Shown: positions 1-10,913, counted from the first letter of the stretch. The stretch is DNA of 64,000 bases from Chaetoceros tenuissimus (GCA_021927905.1 BLLK01000023.1:558001-622000); one strand, 5' to 3'. Notes: a model not told the origin generated them from the sequence alone. Program-made: numbers and translations.

Positions 1-1
1 A

Positions 2-3000
2 CCTGATCCTAGTTCCATTCTAGCAGCCTTTGGACCTCCTACCAGTGAGTCCAATGCAAATCTAAGTGAAGCTCAGAAGTGTCTGCTCCGTTGGCATTAC
101 CGTCTTGGTCACGTTGGTTTTGATCGTGTGAAGTTTCTTTTGGGATCTGGTGTTCTAGCTGTTTCTGAATCTGCTAAGCGTCTTCATCGAGCTGCTAGTT
201 CCTCTTCTCTTGAATTGCCAAAGTGTAGAGCTTGTCTCCATGCAAAGCAACGAGTCCGTTCTCCACCTAAGCGTTCTAAGGGCAAAGTTACCGATCATCC
301 AGGTGTCTTAAAGCAAGACAATCTCCTTCCTGGTCAAGCAATCTCTGTAGATCACATGATCTGTTCTCAACCCGGCCGTCGTTTCAACACCCGTGGAAAA
401 GAATCTGACAAGTCCAAATTCAAGGGAGCCTGTGTCTTCGTTGATCATGCATCCGCCTACATTGATGTTCAATTTCAATCTGTCTTGACCTCACATGCAA
501 CGCTTGAGTCCAAGGCAAACTTTGAAGCTATTTGTCGCGATGTAGGAGTCGTCCCTCAGAAGTATGTAATGGATAATGCCAAGTATTTTACGAGCAAGGA
601 ATTTACTGCACACATGAGTGATTTCCGCCAGATCCAAGCTTTTGCAGGAGTAGGTGCCCATCATCAGAATGCAATAGCTGAACGTTCTATTCAGACTATC
701 ACCTCCATTGCTCGCGCTATGATGATCCATGCTGCTTTGCATTGGCCTGAAGTCGCTGATTCTTCCCTCTGGCCCATGGCTATCAAGCAAGCAACTTGGC
801 TCTGGAATCATATGCCGAACCCTTCCACTGGTCTTTCTCCTGCTGACATCTTCACTAGATCCAGATATCCACTTGAGAAGCTTCATGATGTTCATGTCTT
901 CGGCTGCCCAGCTTATGTCCTTGAAAAGACCCTTGCCGATGGTAAGAAGTTACCCCGTTGGAAGCCAAGATCCACCCAGTGTATCTACCTTGGACGTGCT
1001 GATGAGTATGCCAGTTCTGTTTACAGTCTTCTGAACTTGCAATCTGGGTCCATCACACCTCAGTACCATGTTGTAATGGACGATTGGTTCGCTACAGTTT
1101 CTTCTTCTGCAGCTGCTCTTCCTGATTTCAATTCGCCAGAGTGGATTGAAATGTTTGGCAAGTCTGAACTTCAGTATTTTGGGGATGATGAACTAGATAC
1201 CTCAGCTGTTTCTGCTCTTAATGATTCCATCGTTGAAGCTCGTCATCGTGAAGCAACTACTTCAGCAATCCTTGAGCGATTTGCATCAGCAAAGCCTAGA
1301 ACTCCACTGATTTCCTCTACTGATGAGCCTACTTCATCTCCTTCTGGTCTGCCTCCAATGCCTACTTCCGTCGGTTCTCCTGCTGCTTCCAACAGTTCTC
1401 CAGCACCAACATCGTCCTTAAGGGAGAATTCTGCTGATACTGATGGTGGAAAGTCCTCTGTTGCTGTGGGATCATCTGATGGATCTGCCGATGCTGCGAG
1501 TTTCGAACCCAATGTCCGTTTCGAATCGGACATTTCTCCAAAAAGTGCAAATACCGAAGCAAAGTCTCCTCATCTTGCAGGAAATTCTTCATCACCTTCG
1601 AGTCTCGAACCCAAGCCTTCCAAGCCTCCAGTTCTTCCATCCAAGGTATCCAAGCAATCCTCTAGTGATCCTCCTTCAGCTCTGCGCCGTTCCAATCGTC
1701 GTAGCAAGCAACCTGAGCGTATGAACATCCAGTCAACTTATGGAAAATCATACTACACCTCTTTGATTCCTTCTCCAATCCACTTTCATCATCTCTTTGC
1801 TGCTTATGGTGTTCCATGCATCGATGACTCTCCTAGTCTCTCTAATGGTGGTATCTTCGTCTCTAAGAAGAACAAAGACCCTGATTTGTTCTCTTATCAT
1901 GAAGCAATGCGTCATCCTGACCGTGAGCAATGGATTAAATCTGCTGTGAAAGAGATTGAAGAGTTGGAAAGCCATGGTGTTTGGGAGGAAGTCCCTCTTT
2001 CTTCCGTTCCTAAGGGAGCCAAAGTTGTTCCTTGCACTTGGGTCTTTCGAATCAAGCGTGCTCCTGATGGTACTGTAAAGAAGTACAAAGGTCGTATCTG
2101 TCTTCGTGGTGATCTCATGGAATCTGTAGGTGATGTATTCGCTCCTGTTGTAGCTTATCCTACTATTCGCTGCTTCCTGCTTCTTTCACTTCTTCTTGGA
2201 TGGGAAACCTGCTCTATTGACTTCAGCAATGCCTTCTGCCAAAGTGACAATCCCTACAACACCTTCATGAAAGTTCCACTTGGTTTTACTACCAGTAAAC
2301 CCAATTGTTGCCTTCGTTTGAAGAAGTCCTTGTACGGTGCCACTTATTCTCCGAAGCTCTGGTATGAGATGTGCTCCAATGCTTTCATTGAACTCGGTTT
2401 CGAACGCTCCAAGTATGACCACTGCTTGTTCTACAAGTCTGATATCTTCTTGGTTCTCTACGTCGATGACACTGGTATTGCTTACAAAAATAAGCAAGTT
2501 TTGGATGAATTTATTCAGCAGTTGCGTGACAAAGGCTTCCAGCTTACTCTTGAGGGAACTTTCACTGAGTTCTTGGGTATTCAGTATCATAAGGATCTTC
2601 AAGGTAACATTCATCTCACTCAAGATGGTTTGATCAAGAAGATTCTTGAAACCACCGGTCTTTCTGATAGTGCTCCAAACAAGGTCCCTTGTCGCCGTGA
2701 ACCTCTTGGAATCGATGCTGATGGTGAACCTTTCTCTGAATCTTGGTCCTATCCTTCTGTTGCTGGAATGTTACTCTACTTATCAACCAACACCAGAACT
2801 GATATTGCGTTTGCTGTGTCGCAGATCTGCAGATTTACTCACAATCCAAAGCAATCGCATGCCAAGGCTGTAAAGATTCTCTGCCGTTATCTAAAGGGTA
2901 CAATTGGAAAGGGTACAATCATCAAGCCTACTAACAAGCTTCGTTTGGACTGTTTCTGTGATGCCGATTTCGCTGGTCTGTATAACTATGAGCCTCATAT

Positions 3001-3463
3001 TCTTGCTTCTTCAGTCAAGTCTCGTGGAGCCTATGTTATTAAGCTTTCTGGGTGTCCTCTGGTGTGGAAAACCCAGCTTATGCCTTCCATCTGTCTATCT
3101 ACTGCTGAAGCAGAGTACTACTCCCTCAGTCTAGCCATGAGAGCACTCCTACCTGTGAAGACTCTTTTGGAAGAAATGGTATCCAAGCTTTCTGTTCCTA
3201 AGGGTATGGCGGTCTCCAAGATCGTTTCTACTGCTCATGAAGATAATTCTGCTGCTCTTTCTCTTGCTGTTGATCAAAGATTGACTAATAGAACTCGTCA
3301 CTATCTTGTTCGCTGGCACTTCTTTTGGTCCATCATCAATGATAAGGAGAATAAGATGGAGATTGTCTACTGTCCAACCAAGGAACAAGAGGCTGATTAC
3401 TTGACAAAGGGCTTGGATCGAATTACTTTTGAGTATCTTAGATCCAAGGTACAAGGCTGGTAA
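2..3463 (+). CDS. copia-type pol polyprotein (5' partial)
   Basis: The frame is open from base 2, so the true start lies to the left. In order: an HHCC zinc-finger pre-integrase region (W-H-Y-R-L-G-H, then KCRACLHAK) at about 95-250; an integrase core at about 340-900 with the D, D, E residues in ISVDHM, YVMDNAK and HHQNAIAERS; a disordered Ser/Pro-rich linker at about 1200-1720; an RVT_2 reverse transcriptase at about 1960-2700 with LVLYVDD; and a copia RNase H with DADFAG, STAEAEYY and HEDNSAAL up to about 3400. It copies element RNA into DNA and integrates it. It is an ordinary retroelement protein, not a host gene. Confidence 0.9.
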   Translation, partial: PDPSSILAAFGPPTSESNANLSEAQKCLLRWHYRLGHVGFDRVKFLLGSGVLAVSESAKRLHRAASSSSLELPKCRACLHAKQRVRSPPKRSKGKVTDHPGVLKQDNLLPGQAISVDHMICSQPGRRFNTRGKESDKSKFKGACVFVDHASAYIDVQFQSVLTSHATLESKANFEAICRDVGVVPQKYVMDNAKYFTSKEFTAHMSDFRQIQAFAGVGAHHQNAIAERSIQTITSIARAMMIHAALHWPEVADSSLWPMAIKQATWLWNHMPNPSTGLSPADIFTRSRYPLEKLHDVHVFGCPAYVLEKTLADGKKLPRWKPRSTQCIYLGRADEYASSVYSLLNLQSGSITPQYHVVMDDWFATVSSSAAALPDFNSPEWIEMFGKSELQYFGDDELDTSAVSALNDSIVEARHREATTSAILERFASAKPRTPLISSTDEPTSSPSGLPPMPTSVGSPAASNSSPAPTSSLRENSADTDGGKSSVAVGSSDGSADAASFEPNVRFESDISPKSANTEAKSPHLAGNSSSPSSLEPKPSKPPVLPSKVSKQSSSDPPSALRRSNRRSKQPERMNIQSTYGKSYYTSLIPSPIHFHHLFAAYGVPCIDDSPSLSNGGIFVSKKNKDPDLFSYHEAMRHPDREQWIKSAVKEIEELESHGVWEEVPLSSVPKGAKVVPCTWVFRIKRAPDGTVKKYKGRICLRGDLMESVGDVFAPVVAYPTIRCFLLLSLLLGWETCSIDFSNAFCQSDNPYNTFMKVPLGFTTSKPNCCLRLKKSLYGATYSPKLWYEMCSNAFIELGFERSKYDHCLFYKSDIFLVLYVDDTGIAYKNKQVLDEFIQQLRDKGFQLTLEGTFTEFLGIQYHKDLQGNIHLTQDGLIKKILETTGLSDSAPNKVPCRREPLGIDADGEPFSESWSYPSVAGMLLYLSTNTRTDIAFAVSQICRFTHNPKQSHAKAVKILCRYLKGTIGKGTIIKPTNKLRLDCFCDADFAGLYNYEPHILASSVKSRGAYVIKLSGCPLVWKTQLMPSICLSTAEAEYYSLSLAMRALLPVKTLLEEMVSKLSVPKGMAVSKIVSTAHEDNSAALSLAVDQRLTNRTRHYLVRWHFFWSIINDKENKMEIVYCPTKEQEADYLTKGLDRITFEYLRSKVQGW

Positions 3464-4566
3464 TTGTATGACTTGCAAATTGATATTTGTCTCGACGTTG
3501 AAGGGAGAATTGGCTCTCGTGGCAACGTCTCTAGCTGCATATGTGTTGGATGGTCTTTGGCTAAATTTATTTGAAGTACGTCAATCAACTTCCCGTGACT
3601 GGCTAAATTTATCGGAATGTCTACAACTTTTGGCGATGCTTTCGGAATGCAAATTTTGAAAGTTTTGTTTAAGCCTCATGCGTTTTGATAAGACAACTAG
3701 ACTTGTGGAACCGTGGATTTTACTATTCTTGTATGTTCAGCGAACTGATAAGACTCCAACGCATGCGTTGAGGTTATGCTGGTGAATATTTCACTGATCT
3801 TCGTCGATTTATTTAGATATTTGCAAATTTGCTCGTCATAATTTTCTTACTTCTAAGTTTATAATTTCAGAATTCACATTTCTGTATCACTCTACATTTA
3901 CTATTCATTAATACTCATCGCAGTAGTACTAGCTCCTCTAGTTACTACTCCTCCGGTCTCTCATCAAGTCTATCTTCTTCTGACTAGTCAAGCAGCGCAT
4001 CGTCAAGTTCAATCGCAGTTCCTAGAAGCTTCTGATTTGTTAATAGCGCCCACAACACTCTCAAGCTCGGAACTGAGAACCTTTGTATCTGCATCCAAGT
4101 TCTGCATCGGTCTACGCAATTTACAAAGCTAGATAGTTTACTTCTTACCAAGTAAGTATACATACGATTGATAGAACTGAGTTTAGCTTTAAGTTAAACT
4201 AGCGAGAGGTCCATATTTCTGTAGATACCTACTCTAATGCCCAAAACTTGGAAGACTTCTGTATGTACGCCTTCTCTCATGTATTACTCTGTCGTATGTT
4301 GTATAGCTATCTACCTTTGTATCACCAGTCATTGCTCGTATGACAAGTCATAGCTCGAATATTCATTTTTCAAAAGAAGAACAATCTAAAAAAATCACAT
4401 TTTCATATCGACACACTACTCTTATTATTTGCTTGTTTAGTTTTTTTTCATATTCAAATTGTATCAAAGCGAGAACTTTCTGAAAACATCACTTTTTCAC
4501 ATCAACACATTACCTTTACTAGAACCACTCGCGTTTGAGCTGAGCCAAATTTCTTGAACAGTTTCA
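3464..4566. other. non-coding stretch expected to hold the copia 3' LTR
   Basis: No credible gene lies here. The purine-rich run GAAGGGAGAA shortly after the pol stop could be the polypurine tract, and a TGTTGGA string typical of copia LTR starts occurs at about 3544, but neither can be confirmed. Two imperfect copies of a roughly 26-base motif beginning ATCAC(A/T)TTTTCA lie near 4395 and 4488. Confidence 0.4.
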
Positions 4567-4753
4567 TCGTCAAGTGGCACAATGACGGGGGACGGGAATA
4601 GAATAGCTAGGCACAATGCTGCGTAGTAGCAGCAAGACAAGATGTATTTGAACGAAGAGGAAAGCAATACACAACGGTTCAAATACATCAGTTCATTTTC
4701 TAGATAGGTCTAGGTAAAGGCTTATGACTAGGTATTAACATAGATAAAAAGGA
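4567..4753 (+). repeat. split direct repeat A1
   Basis: Left terminal repeat of the tyrosine-recombinase element. It matches A2 at 10705-10891, with one visible difference at the outer end. Confidence 0.92.
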
Positions 4754-4777
4754 AAAACTATACCTACATATATCACT

Positions 4778-6820
4778 ATGTCACTAGACAAACTCACACA
4801 GGAGGGGGATGATCCAGCATACAGCAATCGCTTCTTCTTTGGAACACTCCCCGCACCAACCGGAAAAATCGCCAATTTCCTATCCCAGCACTCGAAGGAG
4901 GCCCAGATCACCAGTGCAGGCCATCTCTTCAATCTTTTGCAAGATAGCTCCAGCAATACATTGTTCCCACTCAATGCTCAAGGCAATGGGGCCAAACCAT
5001 TGACAGCTCTTGTGATGTTCCCAGATTCAACCAAAGTCAGAATGGTGTATGGACCAGAGCTAGGAATGGCACAGCTTGGAGGAGACTCGGAACTGGATGA
5101 AAAATTGCTGTGACTCATGAATGAGGTGGAGGACAGTGGGGCCTCACCTCAAGCATTGGTGCTTCCAATGGACTACGTAATACTGACGAAGACCATGGGA
5201 AGAAACACAGCACTATTCAAAGCGGCAACGAAGACTCAACTTGAAAAGCAATCTGTGGCACATTCCGATGCAGAAAATGTAGAATGGGAAGTCATGCGTC
5301 TTGCTCCAATCCCGGCTTACATCGCGTTAGATGCAATTGCCAAACCGGTGGAGGCGGCGGAGATACTGGAGAGACTTGAGGATGTGGAAGCTCCGGTAGG
5401 AAATCCTGCTAACATGATTGCGCACCTTCGGAAATTCCTAATGACGGCTTTTGTGAAGCATAATGTAAAGAAGAGTGCAAGGCTAGAGCATTCAGAATTT
5501 ATGCTGGGCTATAATACGGAAGCTGCAGCATGGGCAAAAGCAAAGGTAGCCCAAATGATTCCTAGTCCCCCAGCTCCAGCTGCTCCTGCAGCAGGAATTG
5601 ATACAGTACTCTTGCAACAATTGCTACTTCAGCAACAAGGATTGGTGCAGCAGCTCCAAGCCCCTGCACCAGCAGCTACAACCACAAAGGAGGAAAAGGG
5701 TTGGTCAGAGACTGAGGTAAAGCGAATTCTAACTATGTGTGGAAAGCCACACAAGTCTACATTGGAAGACAACATAAAGGAACTACCAGCCATCTTCAGG
5801 GAAGTACAAAAGGAAAAGAATAAATCCTTGCAATTGCAACTCATCAAAGAAAAACTCGATGCAAAAAAGAATTACAAGGATTCTCCAACGCCAAATAATC
5901 CAGAACTCTTTGAGGTACTACGCAAGAGAGATTTCTTTGCTCAGGACGGTGCTTCGGATCCGTCAACAAATGCAGCATTCAAGCATCTCAGTCTGTTTCT
6001 CTGCATCCGCCTGACCACCGAGGAGCTAGAAATAGTAGAGGAGCAACGTGAGATATTGGAGAGAACTGAAGCAAAAACAAGTGCAGACATTGAGAAATCA
6101 ATCAAGAAAGGGGTACCGGTCATCCCTGAGGCATTCCATGATTTTGTAGAGGCACTTCGTATGTTTGCAAATACACTCTGGGCTTACTTTGGGGACAAAT
6201 GTCCACTCTTCTTGCGGGTGCAAAGCTTGATAGAGGCTATAGTGGGGTTTGAACCAAGTGCCAGAAAAATGTTTGACCACAATCAAAAGGCAATTATCCT
6301 ATGGCTTACATTCTTGGAGGGCAGATCGTTTTCTAAAGGAAAGGGCGATAGCGTCAAGGCTTTTGATTATATGCTAAATCAGCTAACTTGGAAAATTGGC
6401 CGTGTCACATATGCACAGATGCCAAGTAAGCTGATCAGACGAGAGGCTGAAGAAAAGAAAGAAGATGACAACATCAGAAAGCTCCCACCAAAGGCAACTG
6501 GCTCCCCTCCAACTTCACCTGATAAGAAATTGCGCATTGCAAATAGACCAAAGTGTTTGAAGGACTTTGATACAGCGGTGGAGCAGGTGAAAAGAGCTCA
6601 AAACAAAGAGCACATTGCTATCAGTGCTATCTGCAAAGCATGTGAGGTGAACATTGCGGAGCTATTGGAGTTCAGAGGTTGTGCAAACTTTGCACTATAT
6701 GGCAAATGTACTAGAAGAGCATGCAATTTACCACACAAGGAGCTGAGTGAAGCTCAAGCAAAGAACAGCCTTGCCAAATTACAACAATTTATGGCAGATC
6801 CAGTTCAAGTGATGGGGTAA
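4778..6820 (+). CDS. gag-like region of the tyrosine-recombinase retrotransposon
   Basis: This is the first coding region of the element, starting shortly after repeat A1. Features: an Ala/Pro/Gln-rich segment with leucine-glutamine runs at about 5570-5680, charged helical stretches, and near the 3' end a CCCH-type zinc-knuckle-like motif (C-x8-C-x4-C-x3-H, in GCANFALYGKC and following residues). A nucleic-acid-binding structural protein is the usual product of the first ORF in this order. It appears broken about once. Assignment as Gag rests on position and the zinc motif, not on a recognised capsid fold. Confidence 0.6.
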
Positions 6821-6827
6821 GTCAATA

Positions 6828-7520
6828 TTGCTATGCATGCAAAGTCTTCCGGACTATAAACGTGCCAGTCGATCTGACTCTAAACATCGCAGTCTTCCGG
6901 ACTATAAACGAGTCAGTCTCCTGGACTATAAACTTCGCAGTCTTCCGGACTATAAACGTGTCAGTCTATTAGACTATAAACATCGTAGTCTTCCGGACTA
7001 TAAACGTGTCAGTCTATTAGACTCTAAATACTCTAAACTAACTCGATTCGTTCTTCAAATTTGCTTTTCTAGCTATGCATCATGGACACCACCACAGGAA
7101 TATGGAAAAGCTAACATGGTATTGGCCGATCAAGGCTATCCAACTAAAGGCAAATCCAAAGAGGTGCATGTCATTGTAGAAGATGTGGAGGATGAACCTG
7201 CTTGCAAAAAAGCAAAGTTATCTCCTTCACCAATCATACAACCAAGAGCACAAACTCCTCAAAGCATTGACAGAGCAATTGAAGAAGCATTCCAATCTGA
7301 TGAATCATTTCCGGATGAGATTACCGAGTTACAAGAAGAAATAGGTAAGTATATTGGACTAATGCGACCTCGAGGTGAAGCATTGAAGCATCCAGCTGCA
7401 ACAATGCTTGAAGAATTTGCCATCAAAGGTTGCCCGGTTAACTGTGGAGAGGATTGGACGGAACGACACATTATTGAAGCTATCAGACGAGGAGCATGCA
7501 AAGAAACTAGCGGCAATTAG
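6828..7520 (+). CDS. open stretch between gag-like and RT regions, with tandem repeat
   Basis: The 5' third is a tandem repeat of about 48 bp (roughly 6840-7035) encoding a SLPDYKRVSLLDYK-type peptide. The rest encodes an acidic region with no domain I recognise. It overlaps the start of the RT stretch in another frame. It may be the N-terminal portion of the polymerase product or a spacer that happens to be open; the sequence does not decide. Confidence 0.35.
   Translation: MLCMQSLPDYKRASRSDSKHRSLPDYKRVSLLDYKLRSLPDYKRVSLLDYKHRSLPDYKRVSLLDSKYSKLTRFVLQICFSSYASWTPPQEYGKANMVLADQGYPTKGKSKEVHVIVEDVEDEPACKKAKLSPSPIIQPRAQTPQSIDRAIEEAFQSDESFPDEITELQEEIGKYIGLMRPRGEALKHPAATMLEEFAIKGCPVNCGEDWTERHIIEAIRRGACKETSGN
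6840..7035. repeat. tandem repeat, about 48-bp unit, inside the retrotransposon
   Basis: About four imperfect units carry CTTCCGGACTATAAACG alternating with a TTAGACTATAAAC variant. Each unit is itself an approximate doublet of about 24 bp built on GACTATAAAC. It is open in the frame of the surrounding stretch. Confidence 0.75.
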
Positions 7521-9549
7521 AGAATTGCGCAAAGAGGCATTCGATAAAGTACATGGTGGCTATGCACGCATCATCAAATTTGGAAAGATCAGACATCAGT
7601 TACCTAAGAAACTGAAAATATCACCAATTGCCGCTATTCCACATAAGAGTCGCTTATTTCGATTCATCTTGGATCTGTCATTCCAGCTACTAGTAGATGG
7701 TGAGCGCATGCCAAGTGTAAATTCCAGCACAAATAAAACTGCACAGCAACAAAGCATGTCACAGCTTGGCCAAGCTATCAAGCGTATAATCAATACAATG
7801 GCACAGGCACGTAAAAAGGACCCTGCTCAACGATTCCACTTTGCAAAATCGGACATCAAGGATGGTTTTTGGCGCTTAGCTGTGAGTGATGAGGAGGCCT
7901 GGAATTTCTGCTACGTGCTCCCAAGTGAAAATGGAGAGGTAGATCTTGATGAGGTAGAGATTGTAGTACCAAACAGCTTGCAAATGGGCTGGGCTGAAAG
8001 TCCCCCATTCTTTTGCTCTGCCTCTGAGACAGGAAGAGACGTCATTGAACAACTACTAATGGAGGAGAGTCTTCCTGCACACCAAATGGAGTCACTCATG
8101 TTTGAAGAGAAATTTGTCTACGGAGTTGCAGCAAAAGACACAATAAATCTGGTTGAGGTTTTTGTGGACGATTACATTGCCATCACAAATGATACAAGTC
8201 GAGCAAACATCTTGCATCTTAGCCGAGCAATGCTCCATGGGATACATTCTGTTTTCCCGCCTACTGCTATCACAGGTCACAACGGTGAAGACCCCATTGC
8301 ACAAAAGAAACTATTGGCAGGAGAAGGGATTTGGCAAGAGGAGAAGGAAATCCTAGGCTGGATCATCCATGGTGGGAAATACACCATCTCTTTACCACCT
8401 GAAAAACTTCAAACTCTACGAAATCTAGTTCAAAAGTACAAAAGGGCCAAAAAGAAGAAGACAGATCTCAACAGTTGGCAAAAGTTGGCCGGTAAATTGA
8501 TGCATGCCTCGTTTGGAATAGTTGGAGGACGTTCACTAATGTCTCCAATTTGGAAAGCAATGGAGGGCTCCCCTGCATACATCAACATCACCGAAGATCT
8601 GAAACAATGTCTATCAGATTGGAAATCTATCATCACGGCAATATTGAAAAGACCAAGCAATATTTCCTTGTTGGTCGCAGATACACCGGATTATAATGGA
8701 TATCTGGATGCATGTCGACATGGTGCTGGAGGCATTCTTGCATATGGTTCAAGAGATTTCCCTTTCATTGTCTGGCAAGTGGAATGGCCAGAAGACATCA
8801 AACAAAAACTTGATACACATGAAGTCACTATCAATGACTTGGAACTGGCAGCCATTGTCCTTGAGTGGTTTGCAGCAGAAGCTATAATACCAAACATGTA
8901 CAACATACGACTAGGCATGTTTTGTGACAATACAAGTGCCGTGTCTTGGGCACAACATGGCTGTACTTCAACATCAGCAGTAGCAGGGCAACTACTCCGT
9001 CTTCTGTATATGCGAATCAACACTAAAGAGGCAGGTCCAGCATTGGTCACAAATGTAGCAGGAGATGACAACACAATGGCAGATATCGCTTCTAGGGCAT
9101 TCAGAGATGGTAAATTCTTTACTGCTCATGACAATCTAGCTAACTACTTCAATTCTCACTTCCCACAGACGAGCTGCTGGCACGAACTCACTATACCAAA
9201 AGAGTGGGTGTCGCTCGTGATATCTTGTCTTCGTGGAGCTACATTGGAAATGGGGTCACTGCGAAGAACGAAAAAGAGCGGGCTAAATACTGGAAAGCAT
9301 GGTGCAGCTATTGCTGCAGCATATGCATCGATCCTTTCCTCAGAGCAGAGTCTCAACTCCAAGCAACAATTGCAGTCGCGGCCTTTGCTGCTAGGGTCAG
9401 GACAGGAAGCTATGGATTGGGAGAACAAGTCACCGTTCAAACGGTTACTAAAGCAATCTCAGCCATCACCAAGACCATCAAATTGGCTGGAGAACGCAGT
9501 CCCATCCTCACAACTGAAGGGCAATACACAACACCAATCGGACGATTAG
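7408..9549 (+). CDS. reverse transcriptase-RNase H of the tyrosine-recombinase retrotransposon
   Basis: RT motifs: HKSRLFRFILDLSF near 7640, the FAKSDIKDGFWRL segment near 7845, QMGWAESPPFF near 7983, and the catalytic FVDDYIA near 8160. An RNase H follows, with DACRHGAGG at about 8710, NDLELAA at about 8835 and CDNTSAV at about 8925. The arrangement fits DIRS-order RT-RH. The listed 5' end is the open-frame limit, not a proven start. The 3' part overlaps the recombinase frame, a common layout in this order, where overlapping frames are expressed by mechanisms not visible here. Confidence 0.85.
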   Translation: MKNLPSKVARLTVERIGRNDTLLKLSDEEHAKKLAAIRELRKEAFDKVHGGYARIIKFGKIRHQLPKKLKISPIAAIPHKSRLFRFILDLSFQLLVDGERMPSVNSSTNKTAQQQSMSQLGQAIKRIINTMAQARKKDPAQRFHFAKSDIKDGFWRLAVSDEEAWNFCYVLPSENGEVDLDEVEIVVPNSLQMGWAESPPFFCSASETGRDVIEQLLMEESLPAHQMESLMFEEKFVYGVAAKDTINLVEVFVDDYIAITNDTSRANILHLSRAMLHGIHSVFPPTAITGHNGEDPIAQKKLLAGEGIWQEEKEILGWIIHGGKYTISLPPEKLQTLRNLVQKYKRAKKKKTDLNSWQKLAGKLMHASFGIVGGRSLMSPIWKAMEGSPAYINITEDLKQCLSDWKSIITAILKRPSNISLLVADTPDYNGYLDACRHGAGGILAYGSRDFPFIVWQVEWPEDIKQKLDTHEVTINDLELAAIVLEWFAAEAIIPNMYNIRLGMFCDNTSAVSWAQHGCTSTSAVAGQLLRLLYMRINTKEAGPALVTNVAGDDNTMADIASRAFRDGKFFTAHDNLANYFNSHFPQTSCWHELTIPKEWVSLVISCLRGATLEMGSLRRTKKSGLNTGKHGAAIAAAYASILSSEQSLNSKQQLQSRPLLLGSGQEAMDWENKSPFKRLLKQSQPSPRPSNWLENAVPSSQLKGNTQHQSDD

Positions 9550-10349
9550 TGGAAGGTATGCGAAGAGAGGATCCACCACCAGTAGCAAAACTAGCAGTGC
9601 CAGTAGAAGTAGTCCATGAAGCTCATGACATGTCTACAACTACAAACTGTCCACGTACACAAGCCACAGCAGACCTCATGGTAATCGCGTTCTACTACTT
9701 GTTACGAGTCGGTGAATACACCAAACCAACAAGAGTGAAAAGAAATGGCAAATGGGTACGAGCTACAAGAACTGTACAGTTTACTGTTGGCAACATTGGC
9801 TTTAAAGATATCCATGGAAAAGATATCTCCCGTCATTCATCTTTGGAGAAACTTCTACAAGCACATTCTGTAACAATGAAAATAACAAATCAAAAGAATG
9901 GACACATGGGAACTACTATCCACCATGAAGACACAGGTGCAAAAACATCTCCAACGAAAGCATTAGCACGACGAGTGCATCATATTCTGGCAAATGGAGG
10001 AGACACCGACTCATTGCTCTGCGACTTCTATGATGAAGCATCCGACACATTCTCCTCAGTACAAGCTCAACATGTACGAGATATGGTGAAGGCAATGGTA
10101 GTGAAGCTAAACCTCACAGAAAAAGGCATCACTCCAGATCTAGTCGGCACACACTCTCTCCGTGCAGGAGGTGCAATGGCATTGAAACTACATGGATATG
10201 ACGATACAACCATCATGAAAATGGGTCGCTGGACATCTCTTACATTCACCATGTATATCCACAATCAAATTGCACATTTGTCAGCTGGAGTCTCTCGGAA
10301 AATGGGAGAGAAACTACCATTCATCAACATCGCTGCAATCGAAAAGTAA
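9204..10349 (+). CDS. tyrosine recombinase of the DIRS-order retrotransposon
   Basis: This 381-residue open frame has the C-terminal catalytic pattern of tyrosine recombinases: an Arg in LLRVGEYTKPTR around 9700-9740, GTHSLRAGG (H-x-x-R) near 10145, MGRWTS near 10220 supplying the later His/Trp position, and a candidate nucleophile Tyr in FTMYIHNQ near 10252. The enzyme would integrate a circular DNA intermediate by strand exchange in place of a DDE integrase. It is the last coding part, ending about 215 bases before repeat B1. Confidence 0.85.
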   Translation: MGVARDILSSWSYIGNGVTAKNEKERAKYWKAWCSYCCSICIDPFLRAESQLQATIAVAAFAARVRTGSYGLGEQVTVQTVTKAISAITKTIKLAGERSPILTTEGQYTTPIGRLVEGMRREDPPPVAKLAVPVEVVHEAHDMSTTTNCPRTQATADLMVIAFYYLLRVGEYTKPTRVKRNGKWVRATRTVQFTVGNIGFKDIHGKDISRHSSLEKLLQAHSVTMKITNQKNGHMGTTIHHEDTGAKTSPTKALARRVHHILANGGDTDSLLCDFYDEASDTFSSVQAQHVRDMVKAMVVKLNLTEKGITPDLVGTHSLRAGGAMALKLHGYDDTTIMKMGRWTSLTFTMYIHNQIAHLSAGVSRKMGEKLPFINIAAIEK

Positions 10350-10564
10350 ATACTCCGTTCAAACTACTTTTCTTCCAAATCTGCAACAGTAATCTTTTAA
10401 CTTTATTTATCTTTACCCTTCTATCTTACCCTCGCATGCAATTATCAGGCTGCAAGAAGCAGCTGGCGTAACGCAACCACCTGCAACAGCGTCTCTTGAT
10501 AGTTACAAGCACTACTATTCCACTTATCTTGGGGCCATGCTCCCCATACGGGATTGCACATGGG

Positions 10565-10705
10565 TTAGTTTTCACATTGTATCACAATGAGGGTCCGCAA
10601 ATTACTTAAGTATCAAGTCATTTTCGGCACACTCACATGCGTTGTCTTCACTTAGATCCAAGTCTTCACGGATAATTGCTAGCTCGGGCCATACAGAGGT
10701 AGGGT
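10565..10705 (+). repeat. split direct repeat B1
   Basis: Matches B2 (10914-11054) with no difference that I can see. It abuts A2 directly, giving the B1-A2 junction expected of a circular intermediate. Confidence 0.92.
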
Positions 10706-10891
10706 CGTCGAGTGGCACAATGACGGGGGACGGGAATAGAATAGCTAGGCACAATGCTGCGTAGTAGCAGCAAGACAAGATGTATTTGAACGAAGAGGAA
10801 AGCAATACACAACGGTTCAAATACATCAGTTCATTTTCTAGATAGGTCTAGGTAAAGGCTTATGACTAGGTATTAACATAGATAAAAAGGA
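10705..10891 (+). repeat. split direct repeat A2
   Basis: Second copy of A1, lying between B1 and B2. Confidence 0.92.
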
Positions 10892-10913
10892 CCCTCCCAC
10901 TTCCACCCTGGGA

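Larger units (their letters stand above)
1..4566 (+). mobile_element. Ty1/copia LTR retrotransposon, 3' part (left end outside window)
   Basis: The domain order is GAG-pre-integrase, integrase, reverse transcriptase, RNase H, which defines Ty1/copia (integrase before RT). The coding part is open from the window edge to 3463. The 3' LTR should follow within 3464-4566, but its ends cannot be fixed because the 5' LTR is outside the window. The right limit given here is only the start of the next element. The coding part looks whole within the window. Age cannot be judged without both LTRs. Diatom genomes are known to be rich in copia (CoDi) elements. Confidence 0.85.
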
